Assembly: GCA_028716975.1 (NCBI GenBank)
Contig: JAQUOU010000004.1
Span: 143,069 to 207,068, forward strand
DNA: 64,000 nt
Source of the DNA: Methylobacter sp.
GTDB taxonomy: Bacteria > Pseudomonadota > Gammaproteobacteria > Methylococcales > Methylomonadaceae
Reading direction: 5' to 3'
Of the stretch, positions 45,425 through 54,234 are shown piece after piece. The position numbers and the translations under genes were made by a program. Within the stretch, counting starts at the first letter, position 1; every line of letters begins with the position of its first letter. A model generated the notes under the pieces. That model saw only the letters and a list, made by a program, of their open reading frames with translations, ran no database searches and was not told the origin of the DNA.

Positions 45425-47024
45425 TTTAGTAGAAAACACCAAACGCTGGCTTGAACAGGCGTATAGATCAGGCTGGATTAATAAAGAAGCAGGACAACTG
45501 GAGAGTCTTGATGCCAGAGCGCCTAATGATTTATTTAATCATAGCGAAACCAGACCGCTCATTGTTGCTTTTATGGGCGGTACCGGGGTCGGCAAGAGTT
45601 CCTTGCTAAATCGTTTAGCCGGAAAAGCTGTTGCCAGAACCGGCATAGAGCGGCCAACCTCTCGGGAAGTCACTTTATTTCATCATCAGACGGTTGCGAT
45701 ACAAAACCTGCCTGCCGATTTACCCTTGGCCAGCATTACCCTGGCACAGCATGACGATGAATCGAAAAAAAATATTATCTGGATTGATATGCCGGATTTT
45801 GACAGTACGGAGCAAAGCAACAAGCATCTGGTTTTGCAATGGCTGCCGCATATCGATGTGCTCATTTATGTAGTGAGTCCCGAGCGTTATAAGGATGAAA
45901 AAGCGTGGCGTTTATTGCTTGCGGAGAGTGCCCGGCATGCCTGGCTGTTTGTTTTAAACCAATGGGATTTGGGACAATTTGAACAATATGACGACTTCAA
46001 ATTGCAACTGCGAAAAGCCGGTTTTGAAGAACCGATTATATTCAAAACTGCGTGTGTGGAAGGGTTTCAGGCAGATGAGTTTGAAGCATTACAGTCCACC
46101 ATTATGTCTTTAGCGACAAGAAATACTATTAAGGAGCTTGAGCAAAGAAACTTGCAGGTACGCAAAGATGAGTTAAATCACAAACTGCAAGGTTTCAGCC
46201 GGTTATTGGGTTCGGAAGCGGCTTTTCAACACATACCGGGACTGTGGCAAGAGCAATGGCAGCACGCTGCTAACTTGTTACAGCAGGGTTTTATCTGGCC
46301 GATTCAGCAATTGGCGAGTTATTACGCTCAACATGCGGCAGATTTAATAACCCTTCCGTCTACTTCCCGGTTTTCATCGGCTAAAACAGAGGCAGGATTA
46401 TGGGATGACTGGGCTCAAGCCCGGTTTGACGATGCCCTGGATGAATTGATAATAAATGCCGGCCAAGTCGGTATTCCGGCTACGCCGCTTAAAAATCAAT
46501 TGGCGCCCATACGCAAAAAAGCTCCCAAAATTATTCAGGCACAAAGTGAGTTGGCAGCGAGGCAAGCCTTGGCAAATCCGGGCAATGTTTTACATCGCGT
46601 CTTCTTAAAATTTGTCCGGTTATGTGAATTCGTTTTGCCTTTCTCGGCAATTTGTTGGGTTGGCTATCAGGTATTTATCGGATATTACAAAAGTAATATG
46701 TCCGATGTGGATTATTTAGGAGTAAATTTCGCTGTGCATAGCACTTTATTAATAGCAATCTCCTGGCTCACGCCTTACTTTATTCTGAAAAAATTAAAGC
46801 CATCACTGGAAAAAAGCGCCTTACGGGGACTTAATAAAGGTTTAACAAATGCAATGAGCCTGATTGACAATGAAGTTTCACAGGTGCTGGAAAATATTAG
46901 GCATGAACATACCGAACAGGTAAAACAGATTTCAGCCATTAGGGAGCAGTGTGAAGTTACTGATTCCCTCCGGAAACTGTCTGCCGATAGCAAAAATCAC
47001 TTATCACGAATGTTGATAAATTGA
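45405..47024 (+). CDS. Dynamin-like/Era-like GTPase, second of a pair
   Basis: The 539-aa protein carries a P-loop GGTGVGKSSLLN (58-69), IDMPDFDST near residue 127 and NQWDLG near 185 as a G4 variant. Helical regions follow, then two membrane helices near residues 410-460 (FVLPFSAICWVGYQVFIGYY and STLLIAISWLTPYFI), and a coiled tail. The partner upstream shares the DxPDFDS form of G3, so the genes may be ancient paralogues acting as a heteromeric GTPase. The start ATG 45405 lies inside the end of the first gene. Membrane location is well supported; biological role is unknown. Confidence 0.75.
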   Translation: MAYDYSDLVENTKRWLEQAYRSGWINKEAGQLESLDARAPNDLFNHSETRPLIVAFMGGTGVGKSSLLNRLAGKAVARTGIERPTSREVTLFHHQTVAIQNLPADLPLASITLAQHDDESKKNIIWIDMPDFDSTEQSNKHLVLQWLPHIDVLIYVVSPERYKDEKAWRLLLAESARHAWLFVLNQWDLGQFEQYDDFKLQLRKAGFEEPIIFKTACVEGFQADEFEALQSTIMSLATRNTIKELEQRNLQVRKDELNHKLQGFSRLLGSEAAFQHIPGLWQEQWQHAANLLQQGFIWPIQQLASYYAQHAADLITLPSTSRFSSAKTEAGLWDDWAQARFDDALDELIINAGQVGIPATPLKNQLAPIRKKAPKIIQAQSELAARQALANPGNVLHRVFLKFVRLCEFVLPFSAICWVGYQVFIGYYKSNMSDVDYLGVNFAVHSTLLIAISWLTPYFILKKLKPSLEKSALRGLNKGLTNAMSLIDNEVSQVLENIRHEHTEQVKQISAIREQCEVTDSLRKLSADSKNHLSRMLIN

Positions 47025-47167
47025 TTGGAATTGCTGTTTTCCATTCACAGGTTACCGCTATTTTGGCTTGGCATGCCTTAGTCCGCCTTAAAGCATCAGT
47101 ATCTGGTATCATAAGCGATTGAATGAAGGCAGTTCGCCGGCATTCGCGTTGATATTAAGAGTCCTTT

Positions 47168-48562
47168 GTGAACACTGCCGAATTTTCATCTTTACCTTTA
47201 AAACCCGCCCTGCTTGAAAACATCGAATCCTTGGGCTATACCCGGCTCACGCCTATCCAGGCCGAAAGTTTACCGCATATCCTTGAGGGCAAGGATGTTA
47301 TAGCACAGGCCAAAACAGGGAGCGGTAAAACCGCCGCTTTTGGCATAGGTCTGTTATCCCGCCTGGATTTGAGCAGTTTCAACGTTCAGGCGATGGTGGT
47401 ATGCCCAACCCGCGAACTGGCCGATCAGGTCTGCAAGGAAATCCGCAGACTGGCGCGTTTCACGCAAAATATTAAAGTCCTGTCATTATGCGGCGGCGTG
47501 CCCTTCGGCCCGCAAGCCGGTTCTTTGGAGGGTGGCGTTCACATTGTGGTGGGCACGCCGGGACGGTTACAGGAACATCTGCGCAAGCGCAGCCTGCGCT
47601 TGAGCAGCCTGAAAATACTAGTGCTGGATGAGGCGGACCGCATGCTGGACATGGGCTTTGAAGAAGCCGTTACCGAAGTCATTTCACAGGCGCCGACGCA
47701 CCGGCAAACCTTGCTGTTTTCCGCAACTTATGCGGATCCGATTCGGGAAATGAGCCGGAAATTTCAGTACAAACCGGTTTCAGTCAGCATTGAGACTCAT
47801 CATCACGATGACGTCATCGAACAGCATTTTTATCAGATAGAGAAAGGTCAGAGAACAAACGCGTTGGGTTATCTGTTAGCTTATTACCGGCCGGAATCGA
47901 CGGTAATATTTTGCAATACCAAACGAGACTGTCAGGATATTGCCAATGAGCTTGTTAACAGCGGTTTTTCCGTTCAAGCATTGCATGGCGATCTGGAACA
48001 GAAAGACCGGGACCAGGTACTGGTGCGTTTTGCCAATAAAAGCTGTTCAATTCTGGTAGCGACCGATGTAGCTGCGCGTGGGTTGGATATTAAAGATTTG
48101 CAGGCGGTGATTAATTTTGAACTTCCTTGGGATCCCGAGGTGTACGTTCACCGGATTGGGCGAACAGGACGGGCAGGGAATAGAGGCTTGGCGCTGAGTT
48201 TGTGCACACAGCAGGAACTGAATAGGGTTAAAGCTATTGAAGAGTATCAAAATAGCCCGGCTAAATGGGATGAAGTGGCGCCCTTCCAAATGAGCCGCGA
48301 GCACCGGTTTGAACCGCCTATGATCACGTTATGGATAGATGGGGGCCGCAAGGATAAAGTGCGTCCCGGAGATATATTGGGCGCTTTAACAGGCGAGGCC
48401 GGTATTGCCGGAAGTGAGGCGGGTAAAATCGATATCTTTGATAATCACGCTTACGTGGCCATAAAACGTAATAGTGTTGATAAAGCGCTAAGTTGTTTAA
48501 GAAACGGCAAAATAAAAGGGCGCAGTTTTAATGTTCGTAAATCACAAAAGGGCATAGGTTAG
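47168..48562 (+). CDS. dbpA: ATP-dependent RNA helicase DbpA
   Basis: The 464-aa DEAD-box helicase acts in large ribosomal subunit assembly. Motifs: TRLTPIQAESLP (Q motif), AQAKTGSGKTAAF (I), PTRELADQV (Ia), DEADRML (II), FSATYAD (III), and [13 protein letters not shown] (VI). The C-terminal domain (about 385-460: KVRPGDILGALTGEAGIAGS...GKIDIFDNHAYVAI) is the DbpA RNA-recognition domain that binds 23S rRNA hairpin 92. The start is GTG 47168. It stands alone between the GTPase pair and a small coiled-coil gene. Confidence 0.94.
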   Translation: MNTAEFSSLPLKPALLENIESLGYTRLTPIQAESLPHILEGKDVIAQAKTGSGKTAAFGIGLLSRLDLSSFNVQAMVVCPTRELADQVCKEIRRLARFTQNIKVLSLCGGVPFGPQAGSLEGGVHIVVGTPGRLQEHLRKRSLRLSSLKILVLDEADRMLDMGFEEAVTEVISQAPTHRQTLLFSATYADPIREMSRKFQYKPVSVSIETHHHDDVIEQHFYQIEKGQRTNALGYLLAYYRPESTVIFCNTKRDCQDIANELVNSGFSVQALHGDLEQKDRDQVLVRFANKSCSILVATDVAARGLDIKDLQAVINFELPWDPEVYVHRIGRTGRAGNRGLALSLCTQQELNRVKAIEEYQNSPAKWDEVAPFQMSREHRFEPPMITLWIDGGRKDKVRPGDILGALTGEAGIAGSEAGKIDIFDNHAYVAIKRNSVDKALSCLRNGKIKGRSFNVRKSQKGIG

Positions 48563-48661
48563 ACTTGATTTGACATCCGGCGTATGATTTCGTCCAAGGG
48601 TAGAGTTATAAGTCAACACTATTGTTTTGATTAAACATTCCTCGACACTAAGGATAACACC

Positions 48662-48889
48662 ATGAATACGACAAATGAATACCAAGAAATACTGATGGCT
48701 GAACTTGCTGAACAGAGCGCCCGGATAGATGCATTGGTGGCAAAATCTCAGCAGGCAGCTGATATGAAGTTAAACATTGATCACGAACTCGAAAAATTGC
48801 GAGCCAAACAGAAAGAAACCATAAAAAAACTAAAAGAACTGGAAGAACCCAACAAAAATGCCTGGGAGAATATAGGTGACGGGGGCTAA
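48662..48889 (+). CDS. Small coiled-coil protein
   Basis: The 75-aa product is almost wholly helical with heptad character (EILMAELAEQSARIDALVAK, LNIDHELEKLRAKQKETIKK) and ends AWENIGDGG. It resembles the short coiled-coil proteins of about 80-100 aa with a conserved C-terminal AWEDL-like end found in many proteobacteria. AAGGATAA precedes the ATG, so translation is likely. Function unknown. Confidence 0.65.
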   Translation: MNTTNEYQEILMAELAEQSARIDALVAKSQQAADMKLNIDHELEKLRAKQKETIKKLKELEEPNKNAWENIGDGG

Positions 48890-49483
48890 AACCTGGGTTA
48901 ATAAACTCCCCGGATAAGCCTCCCATGGCCTTGTAATATTTTGAAAATGTTGGGTTACGCGAAAAAGCTTCCAACCCGGCCTAAAATAAGTTTTCCAACG
49001 GGGTTCGCCGCACAAGAAAATAAGCATGTCGGCGGCCCCGTTAAAATTTTCTGGCAATGGTTATTTGATCGAAAATTTTCCTACTAATTGAGAACACGGG
49101 ATCAGGCGATATTTTTAATAAAGTTAAATTAGATTTTGGGGTTTCGTTTTTGGCCTGAGCCATAGAAGCTTATTTTGAGTTATTCCTTCGCCCGTTAATC
49201 CTAAAAAACTCAGTTGGTGGGTGCCAAAGGCCGTTCGTGCTGAGTCTGTCGAAGCATGAGCGGACTTAGGCGCCTCACTTATTGGGTGAGTCTTCCGAAA
49301 CCCCACAAGGCTCTCCTGAGCATAGCCGAAGGGGCTCTCCTGAGCATAGCCGAGGGGCTCAGTGCGAACGGGATTTCGGAAGACTTAACTGATTTTTTTA
49401 GGTTAATTCTTTCCAGAAGGACATTTTTCTAATTTCCACGTAGTTATTATCAATGCAGAGATAAATTTATTCAGTTCAAGAAA
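48890..49483. repeat. Intergenic region with nested inverted repeats (TTCGA/CTCAGGA family)
   Basis: About 590 bases between convergent genes. An outer pair, CCGTTCGTGCTGAGTCTGTC (about 49230) and GGCTCAGTGCGAACGG (49356-49371), and an inner pair, GAGTCTTCCGAAACCCC (about 49286) and GGGATTTCGGAAGACTTA (49370-49387), surround two direct copies of GGCTCTCCTGAGCATAGCCG. The arrangement folds into a large branched hairpin. The left part (48890-49200) has no recognised gene. Confidence 0.75.
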
Positions 49484-50746
49484 TTAAGCGCCTGCGTTTG
49501 TTCGCGGCCTGCTTTTTGGCTGGTTACTGGAAGTGGGACGAGAGTGATTTGAAGGTCTGCCAGGACGAGGAGAACGTGCCGGCTTGGGTGGCTCAGGCGG
49601 CGCTATTTCAGATGCTTCAAAACCGGCGATTTGTTCGCGACTTATATTCTTGCCGATCAGCTTTTCAATGAGTCGCAAGAAAGGATATTCATCATGGGAT
49701 ACCAGCGATATCGCTTGACCTTCTTCACCGGCCCGGCCGGTACGGCCGATTCTGTGGACGTAATCTTCAGGAGCGCGGGGCAGTTCAAAATTGACCACAT
49801 GCGGCAATAAAGCAATGTCAATCCCTCGAGCAGCCACATCGGTTGCAACCAGCACCCGGATTTCTCCGGCTTTGAAACCTGCCAATGCGCTGGTTCGGGC
49901 GCCCTGGCTTTTATTGCCGTGTATGGCGGCGGCTTTGATATTGACCTTGTTGAGTCTTTCAGTAAGCCGGTTAGCGCCATGTTTAGTGGTAGTGAATACC
50001 AGAATCTGCTGCCAATTATTTTCTTTTATCAGGTGACAAAGCAGTTCCGCTTTATTGGTCTTGTTGACCAGATAAGCAATCTGCTCAACCAGTTCTGCCG
50101 CGGTATTACGTGGAGCTACCTCTATTTTGACCGGGTTAACCAGAAGGCCGGTGGTGAGTTTGCGAATATCTTCGGAAAAAGTTGCTGAAAACAACAGGTT
50201 TTGGCGTTTCTTGGGTAGCAGGGCAATAATTTTACGAATGTCCCGGATAAAGCCCATATCCAGCATGCGGTCTGCTTCATCCAGCACCAGTGTTTCCACT
50301 TTATCCAGTTTTACAGCATTCTGGCTGATAAGATCCAACAGTCGGCCCGGAGTAGCTACCAGCACATCGACTCCGCCTCGCAGGCGCATCATCTGCGGGT
50401 TAATCTTTACGCCGCCAAATACGACTTCTGTTTTCAACCGGGGATGTAAATGGGCTCCATATTTGCCTACTGATTCCCCGACTTGTGCAGCCAGTTCTCT
50501 TGTTGGCGTTAATATCAATACTCTTACGGGGCGATTATTGCCGTAAGACTTCTGTGATATCCGATGCAGGATAGGCAAGGCAAACCCTGCTGTTTTACCT
50601 GTACCTGTCTGGGCGGCGGCCAGTAAATCATGGCCGTTTAGAACTGCCGGAATGGCCTGTAATTGGATCGGTGAAGGTGTGGTATATCCCGCATCCGCAA
50701 TGGCGCGTAAAAGTGGATCTGATAAACCGAGGGTGGAAAATGGCAT
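49484..50746 (-). CDS. rhlE: ATP-dependent RNA helicase RhlE
   Basis: This DEAD-box helicase of 420 aa belongs to the RhlE group involved in ribosome assembly and RNA turnover. It starts [20 protein letters not shown] with the Q motif [15 protein letters not shown], then [36 protein letters not shown] and [14 protein letters not shown]. The basic tail [20 protein letters not shown] is typical. ATG 50746 is preferred; the frame extends to a non-ATG codon at 50761. Two DEAD-box genes within 4 kb is noteworthy but they are different orthologous groups. Confidence 0.93.
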   Translation of the reverse strand: MPFSTLGLSDPLLRAIADAGYTTPSPIQLQAIPAVLNGHDLLAAAQTGTGKTAGFALPILHRISQKSYGNNRPVRVLILTPTRELAAQVGESVGKYGAHLHPRLKTEVVFGGVKINPQMMRLRGGVDVLVATPGRLLDLISQNAVKLDKVETLVLDEADRMLDMGFIRDIRKIIALLPKKRQNLLFSATFSEDIRKLTTGLLVNPVKIEVAPRNTAAELVEQIAYLVNKTNKAELLCHLIKENNWQQILVFTTTKHGANRLTERLNKVNIKAAAIHGNKSQGARTSALAGFKAGEIRVLVATDVAARGIDIALLPHVVNFELPRAPEDYVHRIGRTGRAGEEGQAISLVSHDEYPFLRLIEKLIGKNISREQIAGFEASEIAPPEPPKPARSPRPGRPSNHSRPTSSNQPKSRPRTNAGA

Positions 50747-50943
50747 TTTATAAGGTCTCAATGAAAAGCTGTGCTGCTGTTGATTTCAGTCTGACAGCTT
50801 TGTGGTAAAAATGTAATATCAAATTTTATAGATACTTAGAAACGGCAGGCATTGATCGCTGTAGAGATCAAATAGAAAGTGGCGTTGATTGTTTAGAATA
50901 AAAGAATTGTGATTTACGGGTAAGCTTGCGGCATTAAAATAAA

Positions 50944-51020
50944 TGGTGCCCCGAGGCGGATTTGAACCACCGGCCTGTCCCTTAGGAGGGGACCGCTCTA
51001 TCCAGCTGAGCTATCGGGGC
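50944..51020 (-). tRNA. tRNA-Arg (anticodon CCU)
   Basis: Read on the minus strand, the 77 bases form a cloverleaf: acceptor GCCCCGA with TCGGGGC, D-arm AGCTCAGCTGGATAGAGC, anticodon stem GTCCC/GGGAC around CTCCTAA with anticodon CCT (reads AGG), T-arm GGTGGTTCAAATCCGCC and an encoded CCA. Confidence 0.95.
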
Positions 51021-51053
51021 AAAATAAAAACAATTTTACCATAAGCTCAGTAT

Positions 51054-51845
51054 TTAATTCTTTCGTTTTCTTATTTGTTCTCTTTCCAGTGCGGAAATGA
51101 AACGATCCAGTTGTTTTTGATTTTGAGGCGATAAGTTATCAAAGCATCCTCCTACTTGTTGTTCCTGACTCACCGAGTTTTGTTTTCTAATGGAACGCAC
51201 CGATAAATTGAAAGAGAGGGTAAAGTCGTCCGATAAATTAATCAGGCAATCTGTTAACTTATCGCCCTGAACTATGTTAATAATATCGGAATATAAGTTT
51301 ACGCAAATACCGTTTCTTGAAAAATCAAAAATGTAACCTTCAATGGTTGTTTTAGTGTTCTTTGAAGTCCCCTGAAAATGTATGAAAGTGGAATCCGTTG
51401 CAATTCTGGGGGAGGAACGGCGCTGCGGGTAATAAATTTTTTCGGGGAAACGGGCTTTATAATGAACGCTATCCGGCAAATTTTCGACACTGATTTTTTT
51501 CAGTTTAAAGCATACTTGTACCCGGTTGACGCAGGTGGATAACTTTAATTCTTTATTTTTAAGCAGGATTTTGTTGTCGCTATTTGTAGAGAGTTTATCC
51601 AGGATAATCAGTCCGTTCTCTTCCTGAATATCAATGATTGAAGTAAAAAATGTTTTGCTTGAATTATTGAGGCTAATTGAACATAGAGGCGGCGCTGCCA
51701 TTATCTGCTGCAGCAGTTTTATTATTTTTGCCGGCTCGGTAATGAAGTTAGGATTATCAAAAATGTTTCCGGTACTGAAGGTTGTTATTGATGATTCATC
51801 CTGGCGGGTATTTCTGACAAATATTTTACGGATGGCTCCTAACAT
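51054..51845 (-). CDS. ycgR: PilZ-domain flagellar brake protein, YcgR-like
   Basis: The 263-aa protein has an N-terminal YcgR-type domain (about 30-130) and a C-terminal PilZ domain that binds cyclic di-GMP: R143-x3-R147 in QRRSSPRIAT and the second motif DFSRNGICV. YcgR slows flagellar rotation when cyclic di-GMP is high. ATG 51845 follows GGCGG; the frame extends to a weaker start at 51857. It lies 26 bases after flgN, so it is probably in the flgM-flgN operon under sigma-28. The diguanylate cyclase at 9.6 kb could feed it. Confidence 0.87.
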   Translation of the reverse strand: MLGAIRKIFVRNTRQDESSITTFSTGNIFDNPNFITEPAKIIKLLQQIMAAPPLCSISLNNSSKTFFTSIIDIQEENGLIILDKLSTNSDNKILLKNKELKLSTCVNRVQVCFKLKKISVENLPDSVHYKARFPEKIYYPQRRSSPRIATDSTFIHFQGTSKNTKTTIEGYIFDFSRNGICVNLYSDIINIVQGDKLTDCLINLSDDFTLSFNLSVRSIRKQNSVSQEQQVGGCFDNLSPQNQKQLDRFISALEREQIRKRKN

Positions 51846-51871
51846 GTAAACCGCCAATTCTTGAGTAGTAA

Positions 51872-52372
51872 CTATACCGAAATCAAGGGGTTGATAAAGG
51901 TCTCACTTTTACTTGAGCCATCAGGGCCGTAAGTATTTGCCGATTGCGGTTTACCTTTCAAAATGAGCAGTGAGCGTTTAATGTGCCGGTTTAAAAGTTC
52001 GATGCCGGCACCGTTTTGTTCATTCAGGGTTCTACATTTTACCCAGATCGATTTCATTTGTGCCCAGTTATCGGCTGCTTCATTGATAAGCAACCCAGCT
52101 GCTTCAGCTCTTTGAAAATATTCTTCGATATCTTGTTGATTATTAGCCAGCTTTTCCGTTGCCAATATTTGGGTCAATTGGGTATTGAACTGTTCAAGTT
52201 GTACAACCAGATGTTTTTTACTAATAGAGATATTGGTAATTACCTCGGCCTGCTGTGCAGCTTTTAACGCGTCGGCTTCGAGATTAAGCTGCTCATAAAG
52301 CTGTTGCGTTAAATTAAGCGCATCAAGGATTAGCCCTATTGTTATCGGGTAGGTTTTTTCTATCATTGTCAT
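51872..52372 (-). CDS. flgN: Flagellar export chaperone FlgN
   Basis: The 166-aa helical protein escorts the hook-associated proteins FlgK and FlgL to the export apparatus. The C-terminal segment NGAGIELLNRHIKRSLLILK followed by ANTYGPDGSS is the usual FlgN end. The ATG overlaps the flgM stop (ATGA). A second in-frame ATG lies two codons later. The gene order flgM-flgN, divergent from flgB and next to flgA, is standard in gammaproteobacteria. Confidence 0.9.
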   Translation of the reverse strand: MTMIEKTYPITIGLILDALNLTQQLYEQLNLEADALKAAQQAEVITNISISKKHLVVQLEQFNTQLTQILATEKLANNQQDIEEYFQRAEAAGLLINEAADNWAQMKSIWVKCRTLNEQNGAGIELLNRHIKRSLLILKGKPQSANTYGPDGSSKSETFINPLISV

Positions 52373-52683
52373 GTACTGTTATCCCCAGCAAATAAATTAT
52401 CAAATTGTATTATTTTCTGCGCAATTCTTTCAGCGTTGATTGGATAATTTCCGTCAGCAAGCGCTTTTTTTACGGCATTAACTCGATCAATATCCACTGC
52501 CGGTAAAGAAGATGATGATTCAAAAGCCTTTTTTATTTCATGTGCAATGGAAGTGATAGCCACACTGTCATCTTTTTCAGTGTCTTTAACCGGTGCCGTT
52601 TTTGCGGCGCCGATTTCGGTTTTTAGGTCAGTTTTGGTGGTGACCTGATTGGGTGTTCTGCCTGTTATTGACTCGATAGCCAT
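52369..52683 (-). CDS. flgM: Anti-sigma-28 factor FlgM
   Basis: The 104-aa protein binds and holds FliA (sigma-28) until it is exported through the finished hook. The start MAIESITGRTPNQV is typical, and the C-terminal helices VDIDRVNAVKKALADGNYPI and NAERIAQKIIQFD are the FliA-binding part. The frame is open to 52776, but ATG 52683 is chosen because GAGG lies 9 bases upstream and a sigma-28 promoter lies inside the longer frame. Confidence 0.93.
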   Translation of the reverse strand: MAIESITGRTPNQVTTKTDLKTEIGAAKTAPVKDTEKDDSVAITSIAHEIKKAFESSSSLPAVDIDRVNAVKKALADGNYPINAERIAQKIIQFDNLFAGDNST

Positions 52684-52717
52684 TTGAAAATCCTCATTAA
52701 CTTTTATCTGTACATAT

Positions 52718-52744
52718 TTATCGGCATGGCTGCTAAAAACTTTA
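52718..52744 (-). promoter_or_regulatory. Sigma-28 (FliA) promoter of flgM-flgN-ycgR
   Basis: On the minus strand TAAA, exactly 15 bases and GCCGATAA, a full match to the FliA consensus, ending 35 bases before the flgM start. It provides the known autoregulatory loop in which FliA makes its own inhibitor. Confidence 0.93.
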
Positions 52745-52778
52745 GCAATCTGGCTGCTAGAAACTTTAGCAATCATTT
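52730..52778. repeat. Duplicated 24-base palindromic unit at the flgM promoter
   Basis: Two adjacent units, GGCTGCTAAAAACTTTAGCA and GGCTGCTAGAAACTTTAGCA (each continuing ATC), sit over the -35 region. Each contains GCTAAA-AAC-TTTAGC, a 6-pair palindrome. Possible protein-binding site or simple duplication. Confidence 0.7.
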
Positions 52779-52802
52779 AACAGGTTTTAAATTTAACTGA
52801 GC

Positions 52803-53501
52803 TTAATAGGTGACAGCGGCCAGTCCGGAATCTATGACTGTCGCATTGATAATACGCCCTGAGGTCTGGTTTTTAATCCGGATGTTCTGTCCTTTGGCGC
52901 CGTCCATTACCGCTATGCCGCTCATTCGTATGGTAAAAGCCGGTTGTATGGAGCTGATAGTGACTTTATCTCCTTTTTTTATCAGCTTGGGATCGATAAA
53001 ATTTCGTAGGCTAAGAATTGCTCCGGCCGGAGTTTGGCGAATAGCCTGTTTATTTTCTACCTGGTCCGTTTGAGTGAAAAAATCATCTCTAAGATTAGAA
53101 ACATCTCTTTTTTCCAGGGAAAGATGCTGCGAAGTAATAATTTCGCCTCGTTGTACCGGTTTCGATAAGACCAGTACCTGTTGATAAAATTTAATGATGG
53201 AAGAAGTGAAAATTGACCATTTCATTTTCGCATTGCAGCGTATCCCGATTGAATTCCTGCCTGCTTTTATCGAGCCGGTGGGGGTAAATGCCTCCAGCGG
53301 TTCAGCACATTCCGGCAGCTTTAATTGGCTGTCGATGGGTATTAGGCTGATTTCATATTCAGCAGAGGTATTGATTTTTTGTGCAATAAAATTATTGACC
53401 GCCTCATCGATTGAAGCATGAGATTGAATACGTTGTCCCGCATGGCCTGGAGCAAAAAAAACAAAGAATAACGTTAATAGGATAACTATATTTTTAATCA
53501 T
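52803..53501 (-). CDS. flgA: Flagellar basal body P-ring formation chaperone FlgA
   Basis: The 232-aa periplasmic chaperone helps FlgI assemble into the P-ring. It has a signal peptide (MIKNIVILLTLFFVFFAPGH), a SAF domain region (LVLSKPVQRGEIITSQHLSL) and the C-terminal family end PAFTIRMSGIAVMDGAKGQN...GRIINATVID. ATG 53501 starts the signal peptide; the frame extends upstream to 53555 without support. It diverges from flgB. The ribosome binding site is weak. Confidence 0.9.
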   Translation of the reverse strand: MIKNIVILLTLFFVFFAPGHAGQRIQSHASIDEAVNNFIAQKINTSAEYEISLIPIDSQLKLPECAEPLEAFTPTGSIKAGRNSIGIRCNAKMKWSIFTSSIIKFYQQVLVLSKPVQRGEIITSQHLSLEKRDVSNLRDDFFTQTDQVENKQAIRQTPAGAILSLRNFIDPKLIKKGDKVTISSIQPAFTIRMSGIAVMDGAKGQNIRIKNQTSGRIINATVIDSGLAAVTY

Positions 53502-53839
53502 GGGGAAATGCCGGGTTGATGACTCTTCCAAAGTAATAAGCATTATCGATGCCAAATAAACTAGTGCTAATTACTCTGTATATCCGGCAACTTTGTGATT
53601 GTGATTTATTTGTGGCGGCAATTAATTGACACAGGGTTCATTTTATTTTGCCGTTTTAATCATTGATTAATAAGTAAGCGGCCATTTTTTGCCGAATTAC
53701 TCTGTCTGCCTGTAAACCGTACGCAACGGTTTTTAAACAAAGCCTCTCATTGATCTCTATCTTTATGATTTTATTTGCCTTGTAATTTAATGGCATGTGC
53801 TGTGCTTTATTTTAAACAGACAACTTTGAGGTAACTATT
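53502..53839. other. Divergent flgA-flgB regulatory region
   Basis: About 340 AT-rich bases with no gene. A sigma-54 site for flgB lies at the right end. No clear matching site for flgA was found on the other strand. A short palindrome AACCGTACGCAACGGTT occurs at about 53716-53732. Confidence 0.5.
53791..53807 (+). promoter_or_regulatory. Sigma-54 promoter of the flgB operon
   Basis: TGGCATGTGCTGTGCTT has the invariant GG and GC dinucleotides exactly 10 bases apart and differs from TGGCACG-N4-TTGCT at two positions. It lies 33 bases before the flgB start, consistent with a class of flagellar genes activated by an FleQ/FleR-type regulator. Confidence 0.82.
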
Positions 53840-54232
53840 ATGGCAATTAATTTTAACAATGCACTTGGAATTCACCCTCAGGCTCTTGCCTTGCGGGAGC
53901 GGCGCAGTGAAGTACTTGCGGCTAATTTAGCGAATGCGGATACGCCGAATTATAAAGCCCGCGATCTGGATTTTAAGTCTGTGCTAAAACACAACATGCC
54001 GTCCGACCAGACTATGGCGAGTACTCAAACCGGACATTTTGCTCCCCGGCAGCAATTATTAGGCGCACAACTCATGTATCGCAATCCCAGCCAGGTTTCT
54101 TTAGATGGAAATACGGTTGAATCTCACGTTGAACAGGCTAAATATGCCGAGAATGCAGTGCAATACCAGGCCAGTTTACAGTTTGTCAGTAACAAATTTT
54201 CCGGGCTGATGATGGCCTTAAGAGGGCAATAG
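53840..54232 (+). CDS. flgB: Flagellar basal-body rod protein FlgB
   Basis: The 130-aa protein forms the proximal rod. It starts MAINFNNALGIHPQALALRE and contains the rod motif LAANLANADTPNYKARDLDF. The C-terminal amphipathic helix that polymerises is present. GAGG lies upstream of the ATG. It is the first gene of the sigma-54-driven flgB-L cluster, and flgC begins 2 bases after its stop. Confidence 0.95.
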   Translation: MAINFNNALGIHPQALALRERRSEVLAANLANADTPNYKARDLDFKSVLKHNMPSDQTMASTQTGHFAPRQQLLGAQLMYRNPSQVSLDGNTVESHVEQAKYAENAVQYQASLQFVSNKFSGLMMALRGQ

Positions 54233-54234
54233 AC

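Noticed and set aside
52684..52776. N-terminal extension of flgM
   Set aside because: It would be encoded by the sigma-28 promoter and duplicated palindrome; the inner ATG has a GAGG and gives a normal FlgM start.
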